A DNA stretch of 64,000 bases from Maricaulis sp048269565 (GTDB lineage: Bacteria > Pseudomonadota > Alphaproteobacteria > Caulobacterales > Maricaulaceae): contig NZ_JBLXIK010000008.1 in NCBI RefSeq assembly GCF_048269565.1, positions 35,277 to 99,276 on the forward strand, in the 5' to 3' direction. A program made the position numbers and the translations under genes. Positions 45,477 through 54,193 of the stretch are shown piece after piece (position 1 is the first letter of the stretch; the number at the start of each line of letters is the position of its first letter). A model generated the notes under the pieces. That model saw only the letters and a list, made by a program, of their open reading frames with translations, made no database searches and was not told the origin of the DNA.

Positions 45477-45492
45477 TTACCAATCTTTACAT
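45477..45492 (+). promoter_or_regulatory. Shared direct-repeat motif before TonB receptor 2
   Basis: TTACCAATCTTTACAT matches the motif at 43170-43185 in 15 of 16 bases, in an otherwise AT-rich and diverged stretch, 72 bp from the ATG (67 bp for copy 1). The start region again reads TTTGTGGGGACA followed by 'cATG'. Conservation against a diverged background suggests a functional promoter or operator element for both receptors. Confidence 0.6.
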
Positions 45493-45563
45493 AGATTGTC
45501 GCACTCGAACCGACTATTTCATTGGTTCTGGGCCTCGGGGGTCGACAATTTTTGTGGGGACAC

Positions 45564-47681
45564 ATGCAAACATATTTCAGATCAACAGCTGCCGGAACGG
45601 CGCTGCTGGCGAGTGTTTTATTTCCGGCTTTCAGTGAAGCACAGGACACCATCCGTGAAACCGGTTCGGAAACGACCGAACTGCGCAATGGCGTTTCGGT
45701 GTTTTCCAAAGCCTTTTTCGAACCCTTTTCACCGGTCACGGCGCTGGACATGGTCACGCGCCTGCCCGGCTTCTCTGTCTCCAACGGCGACACGGGCCGG
45801 CGAGGGCTCGGCGACAGCTTCGGCAATGTGCTGATCAATGGCGCCCGCCCGTCCAATAAATCGCTCTCGCTCGGCACCGTGTTGCAACGTATTCCGATCA
45901 GTGATGTCGACCGTATCGAGCTCATCTCCGAAGCCCTGCCGGAATACAATATGCGCGGACACGCGCGCCTGGTGAACGTCATTCTCGTCGAGGGCGCCGG
46001 CAATTCGGGCTCGTGGGATGCGACCCTGAACGTGTCGGCATCCGGTCGCGTCGGCCCGCAGGCCAATATCTCCTGGGCCCGGGTCATCGGGCCGGTCGAC
46101 CTGACCGTCGGCCTCTACGCGACCAGTTCGGGCGACCGGGTCCGTCGCCGCAGCACCCGGTTCGACGGTGCGGACATGCTGACCGAAATCCAGCACGACA
46201 ATGACCAGCAGGCCTATCGTGAGGCCGCGCCATCCCTCTCGCTCAACTGGCAGATCGATGACCGCTCGAGCCTGCGCTTCGATATCGAGGCTACTGTCTG
46301 GCGGTGGGCGAACCAGCAGGTCTCCTTCATCGATGCACCGGCCGGCGCGGGCGTCACACCCCTGCGCTACGAGCAGAACTCGACAGACAATCACGGCAGT
46401 TTCCACGTCGCGTCCGCGACCTATTCGCACGCGTTCAACGACACCCTGTCCAGCCAGACCATGGCGCACTTGCGCCGGGATTCCTGGGATGACGGTCCCG
46501 AAGCCTACGAGACCTACGATCCTGCGAGCGGCTTTCTCGGCGCCATCATCGTCAATGGCGGCGGCGATTCCGAGGAAACCGCCTTGCGGCAGACGCTGAA
46601 CTGGACGCCCAATGCGCGCAATACGGTCGAGATTGGCGGCGAGATCGCGGTGAATGCACGCGACACCCATCTGGCCTTGTTCGAGGATGACGGCACATCC
46701 CTCACCCCCATCCCGCTACCGGTCGCCAATACCCGTGTCGAGGAGACGCGCAGCGAGATTTTCGTCAATCATACCTGGACGATCAGCGAGGCGTTTAGCC
46801 TGGAAAGCGCCCTGCGCTATGAATTTTCCGAAATCGTCCAGACCGGCGACGCCAACCAGTCGCGCTCCTTCGCCTATCTCAAGCCGAGCGTGACGCTCAA
46901 CTGGCGCCAGAGTGAACGCAATCGCTGGCGGTTCACGGCACAGCGCGATGTCGATCAGCTGGATTTCGGAAAATTCGCCAGCTCCGTCGACATCGCCGAC
47001 AATAATTCCACCCTCGGCAATCCGGACTATGTGCCCCAGCGCACCTGGACGCTCGAGGCCGAGTGGGAACGGCGCTTTGGCGATGACGGCTCCTTCTCCC
47101 TGAAAGTGGGGCAGGACTGGATCGAGGATCTCGATGGCTGGATCCCGGTCAACACGCCAGGCGGCGTGTTTGATGCCCCGGGCAATATCGGCGATGGCAC
47201 CGTCCTTCGCGTGACCGGCAATCTCACGACACCGCTCGATACAATCGGCCTGTCGAATGCCGTGCTCGACGTGTTCGCGGAATGGTATGACACCAATGTC
47301 CAGGATCCCCTGACCGGTGAGGATCGCCCTTTCTCCGGCTACAGCGAATGGGAGCTGGGACTGGACTTCCGCCAGACCTTCCCGGCGCTGCAGATCGCCT
47401 GGGGCTGGGATTACCACTGGTATTCCGACAGCGAAGTCTTCCGGGCGCAGGAATATCGCGTCCAGGGCACGACCGATGGCGATCTCGACCTCTATATCGA
47501 GACCACACGTTGGGGCGGTGTGACCACCCGTCTGGGCGTCAACGAGGCCATTGACAATGGCGATGACCGGCAGCGCGTTTTCTATAACGGCTCACGGGCG
47601 ACCGGCCTGGTCACCGGCACCGAATACCGAAACGAAAGCTATGGCGCCACATGGTATCTGCAGATACGCGGCACCTTCTGA
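45564..47681 (+). CDS. TonB-dependent outer-membrane receptor (tandem copy 2)
   Basis: A 705-residue paralogue of the preceding receptor with the same architecture: signal peptide (STAAGTALLASVLFPAFSEA), plug (ALDMVTRLPGFSVSNGD, GLGDSFGNVLINGARPSNKS), barrel, and C-terminal IRGTF. The two copies match closely in the plug and late barrel and differ in several extracellular-loop regions, which hints at related but distinct ligands or different affinities. ATG 45564 is the start of the signal peptide; upstream in-frame codons are not conserved between copies. The leader shares motifs with copy 1. Confidence 0.93.
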   Translation: MQTYFRSTAAGTALLASVLFPAFSEAQDTIRETGSETTELRNGVSVFSKAFFEPFSPVTALDMVTRLPGFSVSNGDTGRRGLGDSFGNVLINGARPSNKSLSLGTVLQRIPISDVDRIELISEALPEYNMRGHARLVNVILVEGAGNSGSWDATLNVSASGRVGPQANISWARVIGPVDLTVGLYATSSGDRVRRRSTRFDGADMLTEIQHDNDQQAYREAAPSLSLNWQIDDRSSLRFDIEATVWRWANQQVSFIDAPAGAGVTPLRYEQNSTDNHGSFHVASATYSHAFNDTLSSQTMAHLRRDSWDDGPEAYETYDPASGFLGAIIVNGGGDSEETALRQTLNWTPNARNTVEIGGEIAVNARDTHLALFEDDGTSLTPIPLPVANTRVEETRSEIFVNHTWTISEAFSLESALRYEFSEIVQTGDANQSRSFAYLKPSVTLNWRQSERNRWRFTAQRDVDQLDFGKFASSVDIADNNSTLGNPDYVPQRTWTLEAEWERRFGDDGSFSLKVGQDWIEDLDGWIPVNTPGGVFDAPGNIGDGTVLRVTGNLTTPLDTIGLSNAVLDVFAEWYDTNVQDPLTGEDRPFSGYSEWELGLDFRQTFPALQIAWGWDYHWYSDSEVFRAQEYRVQGTTDGDLDLYIETTRWGGVTTRLGVNEAIDNGDDRQRVFYNGSRATGLVTGTEYRNESYGATWYLQIRGTF

Positions 47682-47841
47682 CCCAGTGCCCGGCCTCGCG
47701 GAGCGTTCACGTCTTCGCGAGGCCGGGCCCATCCGTATGGCGAAGCCGGATGAAGGCCGTTAGCCTCCCTGTGCGGACCGGGGCGCGGCTTCGGCCCGCT
47801 CCAGGCCGGCGCGCCGCGATCGGCCTCACCGCAGGAGATTG

Positions 47842-48822
47842 ATGATGGCCCCACAGCCCCGTCCCCCAGGCCCCACGCCCGGCCGGCGGTCCCGACAGGT
47901 CTTGATGGCCGGGTTTGCCGCGCTGGGTCTTGCCGCCTCCGGCAATGCGGAGACCATCACCCAGCTGGAACGCGCGCCGAGCGGGCATTTGCTGACCCAG
48001 GTTCATATCGGCCCCGACGGCCCCTACACTTTCCTGCTGGACACAGGTGCCAGCAACACGGCGATCGCGCAGCCGGTCGCCGAAGCGCTCGGTTTCCAGT
48101 CGGCGTGGGAGAATTATGGCGATGTCCAGTCGCTGACGGCGCGCTTCTCGGCCGAGTATTTCATGCTGCAGGACTTGCGCTTTGCCGGTCTGGGGCCGGT
48201 CTCGCTCGACAGCGTCGTCATCCCGGTCGATGGCACGCACGAGCGTCCGGTCGCCGGCCTGCTTGGCGCCGATGCGATCCCGGCAACGCGATATGCGCTC
48301 GACTTCGCCAGCGCCACACTGACACTCGATGCCGACAGGCCGGACCATGCTGACGGCTACGTCAATGCCCAGAACCTGCTGCTCGGCCAGGCCGATCTCA
48401 GCCAGGGCATGCATGGCGTACGGATTCTGATCGATTCCGGCAGCGCCCAAACCCTCGTCAATGCGCGGCTGCGCGCCCAGGTGCAGCAGCGCGGCCGCCG
48501 CGTCAGCTATACGATCGATGGCGTCGGCAGCCGCCTGATCGATGATACCAGCGCCGAAGCCCAACCGGTCCTGCTGCGGCAACTCGAGCTGGGCGGGCTG
48601 TGTCTGAATTCGGTCCTCGGACTGCAGGCCGACCTCGAAATTTTCGAGGCTCTCGACTGGGGCCAGATGCCGGCCATGGTGATCGGCATGGACGTGCTGC
48701 AACACGCCACCATCACCGTCGACCGTGAGGCCGGCACTTTCGAGATCAGCGCCTCCGACGCGGCCAATGCCTGCCATGGCGAACGCGTCATCCCCCTCAC
48801 CCGCGAGCGCGACAGCCACTGA
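47842..48822 (+). CDS. Retropepsin-like aspartic protease, exported
   Basis: A 326-residue protein with a signal sequence (RRSRQVLMAGFAALGLAASGNA) and two pepsin/retropepsin motifs in one chain: LLDTGASNT near residue 67 and LIDSGSAQT near residue 200. Each is followed by hydrophobic strands and a later Gly pair (GLLGADAIP, VIGMDVL). This is the gag-asp/PerP-like layout of bacterial retropepsins. In Caulobacter PerP cleaves PodJ in the periplasm; whether this is an orthologue cannot be decided here. GCAGGAG lies 6 bases before ATG 47842. It is 160 bp downstream of the receptor pair. Confidence 0.87.
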   Translation: MMAPQPRPPGPTPGRRSRQVLMAGFAALGLAASGNAETITQLERAPSGHLLTQVHIGPDGPYTFLLDTGASNTAIAQPVAEALGFQSAWENYGDVQSLTARFSAEYFMLQDLRFAGLGPVSLDSVVIPVDGTHERPVAGLLGADAIPATRYALDFASATLTLDADRPDHADGYVNAQNLLLGQADLSQGMHGVRILIDSGSAQTLVNARLRAQVQQRGRRVSYTIDGVGSRLIDDTSAEAQPVLLRQLELGGLCLNSVLGLQADLEIFEALDWGQMPAMVIGMDVLQHATITVDREAGTFEISASDAANACHGERVIPLTRERDSH

Positions 48823-48837
48823 TCCATTCCGCCAGAC

Positions 48838-48871
48838 AAAAAAGGCCGCGGAGCGATGTGCTCCGCGGCCT
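48838..48871 (-). terminator. Intrinsic terminator of the peptide transporter gene
   Basis: AGGCCGCGGAGC (48843-48854) and GCTCCGCGGCCT (48860-48871) form a 12-bp perfect stem with a 5-base loop. On the minus strand the stem is followed by T6 (complement of the A-run at 48838-48843), a standard terminator for the transporter gene. On the plus strand it may also stop the protease transcript, with a weaker T-tract. Confidence 0.92.
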
Positions 48872-48893
48872 GATTTGTCAGCCGGTCCGGTGC

Positions 48894-50702
48894 CTACGGG
48901 GCGCCGGACGAGCGGTCCATGGATGGCCCGCCGGCTTCGGTTTCAGCCGGATGCGGCGTCATGGTGCCATCGGCATCGCCCATCAGTTTCTTGATGATCG
49001 GCGAGATCAGCAACATCACGACGGCGACACCCATCGCGATCATCCCGACTTGCGAGTAGATCTCGGTATAGGTCGCCTTGGCTGCAGCCACATCCGTCAG
49101 CTGGCCACCAATGGTTTCCGCGCCGGTTGATGCGGCGATCACGCCGGCGAGGAAGTTGGACAGGCCCGAATACAGGAACCAGGCCCCCATCGTCATGCCG
49201 ACGACAGCCGGAGGTGCCAGCTTCGTAACCGCCGACAATCCGACCGGGGAGAGCATCAACTCACCCATGGTATGGATCCAGTAGATCAGGAAGACGAAGT
49301 AGACGGCTGTCAGGCCAGCACCGCCGCTAACGCCCATGCCGCCGACCAGGGCGTAGAAACCCAGCCCCGCCATGAAGACGCCGAGCGCAAACTTGACCGG
49401 CGTCGAGGGATTGCGCCCGCGTTTCGCCAGCCATATCCAGAGCCACGCAACGAGCGGTGCAAAAATGAAGATAAAGCCTGCGTTGAGCGCCTGGAACACC
49501 GGGGTCGGCACCGAGATGCCGAACATCGTGCGGTCGACGAGACGGTCCGTGAACAGGGTCAGCGAAGAGCCAGCCTGCTCGAACAGCGCCCAGAATGGAA
49601 TTTGTGCGAGGACGAAATAGATCGCCGCGAACATCTTGCCACGTTCCGTGCCGGTGGTCTTGAAGATCGCATACCCGACCAGCACGACAAACATAATGAT
49701 CCCCAGCGGGCCAAGGATGCCCCCCATATACTCCGGATTCATCACGGCCAGCATGGCAATCGCGATAATGCCCAAACCGGCCAGGTAACAGGCCATCTCG
49801 ACATTGACTGGCCCGAAGACCTTTTCCTTGAGCTTCTCCGGATTTGGTGGTTCGGCGCGGCCACCCAGCCAGCCCTGGAAGAACAGGAAAGTGAACAGGC
49901 CCAGCAACATTCCGACGCCGGCGAGGCCGAAGCCCCAGTTCCAGCCATAGACGATGCCGATAACGCCCACCGTGATCGAGGACAGGAAGGAACCCAGATT
50001 GATCCCCATATAGAACAGGGTGAAACCTGAATCCCGCCGCGTGTCTCCGAGATTGTAGAGCGAGCCGACAATGGTGGAGATATTGGCTTTCAGGAAGCCG
50101 ACGCCGGCGATGATCAGGGCCAGGGCGAAGTAGAGAATATTGACGTAGAGTGGATCCTGCTCGATGCGGGTCATGTCGCTGGAGAACGGGATTTCAGCCG
50201 GGAGGCCAACCGCATCGGGGTCGGCGACGACAAGGCGAGTGCCTTCATCTTCGAATGTGATCAGTGACTGCCCCGTATCCGAGACAATGATCTGATTGGC
50301 ATCGCCGCCGCGGCCATCGAGCGTGACCTCGTAGGCGCTGCCGTCATAGGTGAGGATCTCGCGCGAGCCCTCCCCCTCGAACGCCATCATCCCGTGCCCA
50401 AACACGAGCAGGATCGCCCCGAAGGTGACGGCCTTTCTCTGCCCGAGATAACGGTCAGCAAGCGTGCCACCGATGATGGTCATCACATAGACCAGGGCCG
50501 TATAGGCCCCGTAGATCAATGTTGACCGCTCATCCGAGAACAGGAAATGCTGGGTCAGATAAATGACCAGCAGGCCGCGCATCCCGTAATAGGAAAAGCG
50601 CTCCCACATCTCGGTCAAAAACAGAATGGCCAACCCTTTCGGGTGACCGAAAAACGACGTATCCGCAGATGCCGCCGACGGCGTGGCATTGGTATCAGTC
50701 AC
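48894..50702 (-). CDS. Proton-dependent oligopeptide transporter (POT/PTR2 family)
   Basis: A 602-residue MFS-type symporter for di- and tripeptides. The POT signature EMWERFSYYGMRG (ExxERFxYYG) is in helix 1, with GFLKANISTIVGSLY and PFWALFEQAGSSL downstream. A ~75-residue soluble, acidic insertion (GEGSREILTYDGSAYEV to MTRIEQDPLYV) lies between the early helices; E. coli DtpA lacks it. GTG 50702 is chosen: GGGGAGG sits 5 bases upstream, and the longer frame to 50759 lacks similarity. A perfect terminator follows. Confidence 0.93.
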   Translation of the reverse strand: MTDTNATPSAASADTSFFGHPKGLAILFLTEMWERFSYYGMRGLLVIYLTQHFLFSDERSTLIYGAYTALVYVMTIIGGTLADRYLGQRKAVTFGAILLVFGHGMMAFEGEGSREILTYDGSAYEVTLDGRGGDANQIIVSDTGQSLITFEDEGTRLVVADPDAVGLPAEIPFSSDMTRIEQDPLYVNILYFALALIIAGVGFLKANISTIVGSLYNLGDTRRDSGFTLFYMGINLGSFLSSITVGVIGIVYGWNWGFGLAGVGMLLGLFTFLFFQGWLGGRAEPPNPEKLKEKVFGPVNVEMACYLAGLGIIAIAMLAVMNPEYMGGILGPLGIIMFVVLVGYAIFKTTGTERGKMFAAIYFVLAQIPFWALFEQAGSSLTLFTDRLVDRTMFGISVPTPVFQALNAGFIFIFAPLVAWLWIWLAKRGRNPSTPVKFALGVFMAGLGFYALVGGMGVSGGAGLTAVYFVFLIYWIHTMGELMLSPVGLSAVTKLAPPAVVGMTMGAWFLYSGLSNFLAGVIAASTGAETIGGQLTDVAAAKATYTEIYSQVGMIAMGVAVVMLLISPIIKKLMGDADGTMTPHPAETEAGGPSMDRSSGAP

Positions 50703-50838
50703 GCAAACCTCCCCTTTTCCCGCATCATGCGGGTCAATTTCTGGCGCGCAATTGACCACGCCCGGGGGTAAGGCTCAAGTCTGAGTTACGGCTTTGCCGT
50801 TCATCTGGATTACAAATCAACGTGAAGCCGGCAAAAAC

Positions 50839-52215
50839 CTAGTAGGCGCACTCGGTGAAGACCGGCTCGATGGAGCCCTTCCACTCGCCCTTGAAGCGCT
50901 CGATCAGCCCGTCGGCGCGGGTCAGGCCCGTGGCGGCGATCTCGTCAAGATCATCAAGGAAATGGGCTTCGTTCTCGCCGTAATTGTTGAGCCGGGCGCG
51001 GGCGTTGAGGCCGGCGCGCGAAATCGCGAGCACTTCCTTCGCCAGGTCCTGCATTGAGCGGTCACCGTCATAGCCGGCGCGCATGCCGTGCACGGCGGCG
51101 GCAAGGCGCATGCCTTCGCGCTGGTCGGCGCTCCAGCCCTTGACCAGATCCCAGGCGGCATCCAGGGCGGTGTCGTCATACAGGAGACCGACCCAGAAGC
51201 CCGGCAGGGCACAGAGCGTATTCCACGGGCCGCTATCGGCGCCGCGCATTTCCAGGAAGGTCTTCAGACGCACTTCCGGGAACATGGTGCCGATATGGTC
51301 TTCCCAATCGCTGATCACCGGTTTTTCACCCGGCAGGGCCGGCAGGCGGCCGTCGAGGAAATCGCGAAAGCTCTGGCCGGTGGCGTCGATATACTTGCCG
51401 CCGCGCTTGACGAAATACATCGGCACATCGAGCACCCAGTCGACATAGCGCTGGAAACTCATGCCGTCCTCGAACACGAAGGGCAGCATGCCCGTGCGAT
51501 GATTATCGGTGTCGGTCCAGACATGGCCGCGATAGGAGAGATAGCCGTTGAGCTCGCCATCCTTGAAGGGGGAATTGGCAAACAGCGCCGTCGCCAGCGG
51601 CTGCAGCGCCAGCGAGACGCGGAATTTCTTGACCATGTCGGCTTCGCTCGAGAAGTCGAGATTGGTCTGGACGGTGCAGGAGCGGAACATCATCTGATGC
51701 CCCATCGTGCCAACCTTGGGCATATAGGCCTTCATCAGCCCGTAGCGGGCCTTCGGCATCATCGGTGTTTCTTCCAGTGACCATTTCGGCGAAAAGCCGA
51801 GACCGAGAAAACCGGCGCCGATCTCGTCAGCGACTTCGCGCACTTCGGACAGGTGCAGGTTCACCTCGTCGCAGGTCTGGTGCACGGTTTCCAGCGGCGC
51901 GCCGGAGAGCTCGAACTGCCCGCCCGGCTCCAGCGTGATCGAGGCCGAATTGCGCTTGAGGGCGACCAGCTTGCCGTCTTCCTCGACGCGCTCCCAGCCG
52001 AAACGGGTCAGACCCTCGAGCATTTTCTTCACGCTCGGGCCATCGCTCTCATAGGGAATCGGCGTGTGGTCCTTCAGCGCGAAGCCGAATTTCTCGTGCT
52101 CGGTCCCGATGCGGAAAGAGTCGCGCGGTTTGCAGCCGGAGGCGAGATATGCGGCCAGCTGGCCGGGATCTTCGATGGGAGCGCCTTCGCCGCCCTGGTT
52201 ATACGTGCCGCTCAT
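50839..52215 (-). CDS. gshA: Glutamate-cysteine ligase (plant/alphaproteobacterial type)
   Basis: A 458-residue enzyme making gamma-glutamylcysteine, the first step of glutathione synthesis. Family segments: FRIGTEHEKFGFAL (substrate-binding Glu cluster), ITLEPGGQFELSGAPLETVHQT (in part), MMFRSCTVQTNLDFSSE and FLEMRGADSGPWN. This class is the one found in plants and alphaproteobacteria, unrelated in length to E. coli GshA. ATG 52215 is preferred; the frame extends to 52251 without similarity. It is probably cotranscribed after rsmE, 96 bp upstream on the same strand. Confidence 0.96.
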   Translation of the reverse strand: MSGTYNQGGEGAPIEDPGQLAAYLASGCKPRDSFRIGTEHEKFGFALKDHTPIPYESDGPSVKKMLEGLTRFGWERVEEDGKLVALKRNSASITLEPGGQFELSGAPLETVHQTCDEVNLHLSEVREVADEIGAGFLGLGFSPKWSLEETPMMPKARYGLMKAYMPKVGTMGHQMMFRSCTVQTNLDFSSEADMVKKFRVSLALQPLATALFANSPFKDGELNGYLSYRGHVWTDTDNHRTGMLPFVFEDGMSFQRYVDWVLDVPMYFVKRGGKYIDATGQSFRDFLDGRLPALPGEKPVISDWEDHIGTMFPEVRLKTFLEMRGADSGPWNTLCALPGFWVGLLYDDTALDAAWDLVKGWSADQREGMRLAAAVHGMRAGYDGDRSMQDLAKEVLAISRAGLNARARLNNYGENEAHFLDDLDEIAATGLTRADGLIERFKGEWKGSIEPVFTECAY

Positions 52216-52311
52216 GCCAAGGCCCCCGGTCGCAATTGATATCCGTCTCAAATATGGAGGCGCGGCGCATTGAACAAGAGCGAGCCTCTGTGTTTCACGC
52301 TGACGTGAGGC

Positions 52312-53076
52312 TCAGGCCCAGTCGCCCAGGCTGGCCTGCCACAGACCCAGCGCCGCGATTACGGCTGTCTCCGCACGCAAAATCCGCGGCCCCAGCGAGA
52401 CGGCGCGGACAAAATCGAGCTGGCGCAGCCGGTCCCGCTCCTCCGGGGAAAATCCGCCCTCCGGCCCGATGAGCAGCGCTGCCGGACCGGCGCCGGTGTC
52501 GCGCAAGACCTCGAGCATCGGCCGCGCCCGCCCCGCCTGTCCGCCCCAGGCGGCATCGGCCTCGTCGCCAGCCTCATCGCAATAATACAGCGTGCGCGTG
52601 CCATCCCAGCCCTCGAGCACGCGCTCGAGCCGTTCGATCGGTGCGATCAGCGGCAGGTCGAGGCGTTCGGTCTGTTCGGCCGCCTCCTTGGCGAGGATAT
52701 GGAAACGCTCCGGCTTGATACGGTCGGACTGGGTGCGCCGTGTGGTGACGGGATGAATTTCGCGCACGCCCAGCTCGGTCGCCTTCTCGATGATGAGATC
52801 GGTCTTCTGCCGTTTGACCGGCGCGAACAGCAGCCACAGATCGGGCACGCCCGCCTGCGGCCGGGTCTGTGCCAGCAGTTCGAGGATAGCACCCTTGCGG
52901 TGGGCATCGGCAATGCGCGCCGACCATTCGCCATCACGGCCATTGAAAACGCGCACGCCATCGCCCTCGCCGCGCCGCATCACATTGAGCACGTAATGCG
53001 TGTCCTCGCGGCTCAGCGCGAGACGGGCTGCGGGTGCGAAGGGCGCATCAAGGAAAAGGCGGGGATCGGTCGACAT
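52312..53076 (-). CDS. rsmE: 16S rRNA (uracil-1498-N3)-methyltransferase
   Basis: A 254-residue SPOUT-class enzyme that methylates U1498 of 16S rRNA. The N-terminal PUA-like part carries HYVLNVMRRGEGDGVRVFNG, and the C-terminal knot carries LLIGPEGGFSPEERD and LGPRILRAETAVIAALGLWQ (in part), which bind AdoMet. ATG 53076 starts MSTDPRLFLDAPF as its homologues do. It is divergent from ubiA; gshA follows on the same strand, an order common in alphaproteobacteria. Confidence 0.96.
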   Translation of the reverse strand: MSTDPRLFLDAPFAPAARLALSREDTHYVLNVMRRGEGDGVRVFNGRDGEWSARIADAHRKGAILELLAQTRPQAGVPDLWLLFAPVKRQKTDLIIEKATELGVREIHPVTTRRTQSDRIKPERFHILAKEAAEQTERLDLPLIAPIERLERVLEGWDGTRTLYYCDEAGDEADAAWGGQAGRARPMLEVLRDTGAGPAALLIGPEGGFSPEERDRLRQLDFVRAVSLGPRILRAETAVIAALGLWQASLGDWA

Positions 53077-53155
53077 GCCCTTGGCTTTGGCGTCACTGCG
53101 TCTTGCCGTCAAGCCTGCCTTGAATTGGCCGCCCGGCTTTGCAACACATTTGCGG

Positions 53156-54082
53156 ATGCAATTGAATTTCGATCGGCGAGTCGCAGACTCCCTGCCAAGC
53201 AGTTGGGTAGATGAAGCGCCGGAGGCGTTGCGGCCCTATCTGCGCCTGGCGCGCTATGACCGTCCGGTCGGCTTTTGGCTGCTCGCCCTGCCGTGCTGGC
53301 ACGGCCTTTTGCTGGCGCGGGCCGGCCAGGGGCTGGGCTGGATCGATCTCTGGTATGGCGTACTGTTCGCCATCGGCGCGATCGCGATGCGCGGGGCCGG
53401 CTGCACCTATAACGACATTGTCGACCGTGATCTCGATGCCGGCGTTGCGCGCACCGCCAACCGGCCGCTGCCGGCCGGGACGGTGACGCTGAAACAGGCC
53501 TGGATCTTCGTCGCGGCGCAATGCCTCGTCGGCCTGGTCGTGCTGCTGCAATTGCCGCTGCCGGCGATCGCGGTCGGGCTGGCCTCGCTGCTGCTGGTCG
53601 CCGCCTACCCCTTCATGAAACGCATCACCTGGTGGCCCCAGGCCTGGCTCGGCCTGACCTTCAACTGGGGCATTCCGGTCGCCTATGTCGCCGCCACCGG
53701 CCGCTTCGATCCCGAACTCTTCGTGCTCTACGCCGCCGCGATCTTCTGGACGCTGGGCTATGACACGATCTACGCCCATCAGGACGGCGAGGACGACGCC
53801 CTGGTCGGGGTCAAATCCACCGCCCGCCTGTTTGGCGAAAGCTCCCAGCTCTGGGTTGCCGGCTTTTACGGCCTCAATGCCGTGCTGGTCGGCGTCGCGA
53901 TCTGGCTCAGCGCCGCAACGCCCTGGGTCGTGATCCCCTACACACTCTACACCGCGCACCTGTTCAACCAGGTCCGCCTCCTCGACATCGAGAATGGCGA
54001 GCAATGCCTGGCGATCTTCAAATCCAACCGCACCACCGGCCTGCTGCTGGTCGCAACGCTTGGCCTCGCCGCCCTGCTCTGA
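53156..54082 (+). CDS. ubiA: 4-hydroxybenzoate octaprenyltransferase
   Basis: A 308-residue membrane prenyltransferase for ubiquinone synthesis. The two Asp-rich motifs are NDIVDRDLDAGVART and DTIYAHQDGEDD; the segment ANRPLPAG between them is also typical. About eight helices. ATG 53156 (MQLNFDRRVADSL) is chosen over in-frame codons as far back as 53000, which would overlap rsmE. UbiD, for the decarboxylation of the product, is encoded 7 kb downstream in this window. Confidence 0.95.
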   Translation: MQLNFDRRVADSLPSSWVDEAPEALRPYLRLARYDRPVGFWLLALPCWHGLLLARAGQGLGWIDLWYGVLFAIGAIAMRGAGCTYNDIVDRDLDAGVARTANRPLPAGTVTLKQAWIFVAAQCLVGLVVLLQLPLPAIAVGLASLLLVAAYPFMKRITWWPQAWLGLTFNWGIPVAYVAATGRFDPELFVLYAAAIFWTLGYDTIYAHQDGEDDALVGVKSTARLFGESSQLWVAGFYGLNAVLVGVAIWLSAATPWVVIPYTLYTAHLFNQVRLLDIENGEQCLAIFKSNRTTGLLLVATLGLAALL

Positions 54083-54193
54083 GCCCCGCAGCACCCGCCT
54101 GCGACATTAAATCTTCGTCACCCCCCTTTGACCGGCTGCCCGCTTGGGTCTTTGATGGTAGCCAGCAGACTTGAGCCGACCCAAGGGGAAAAC

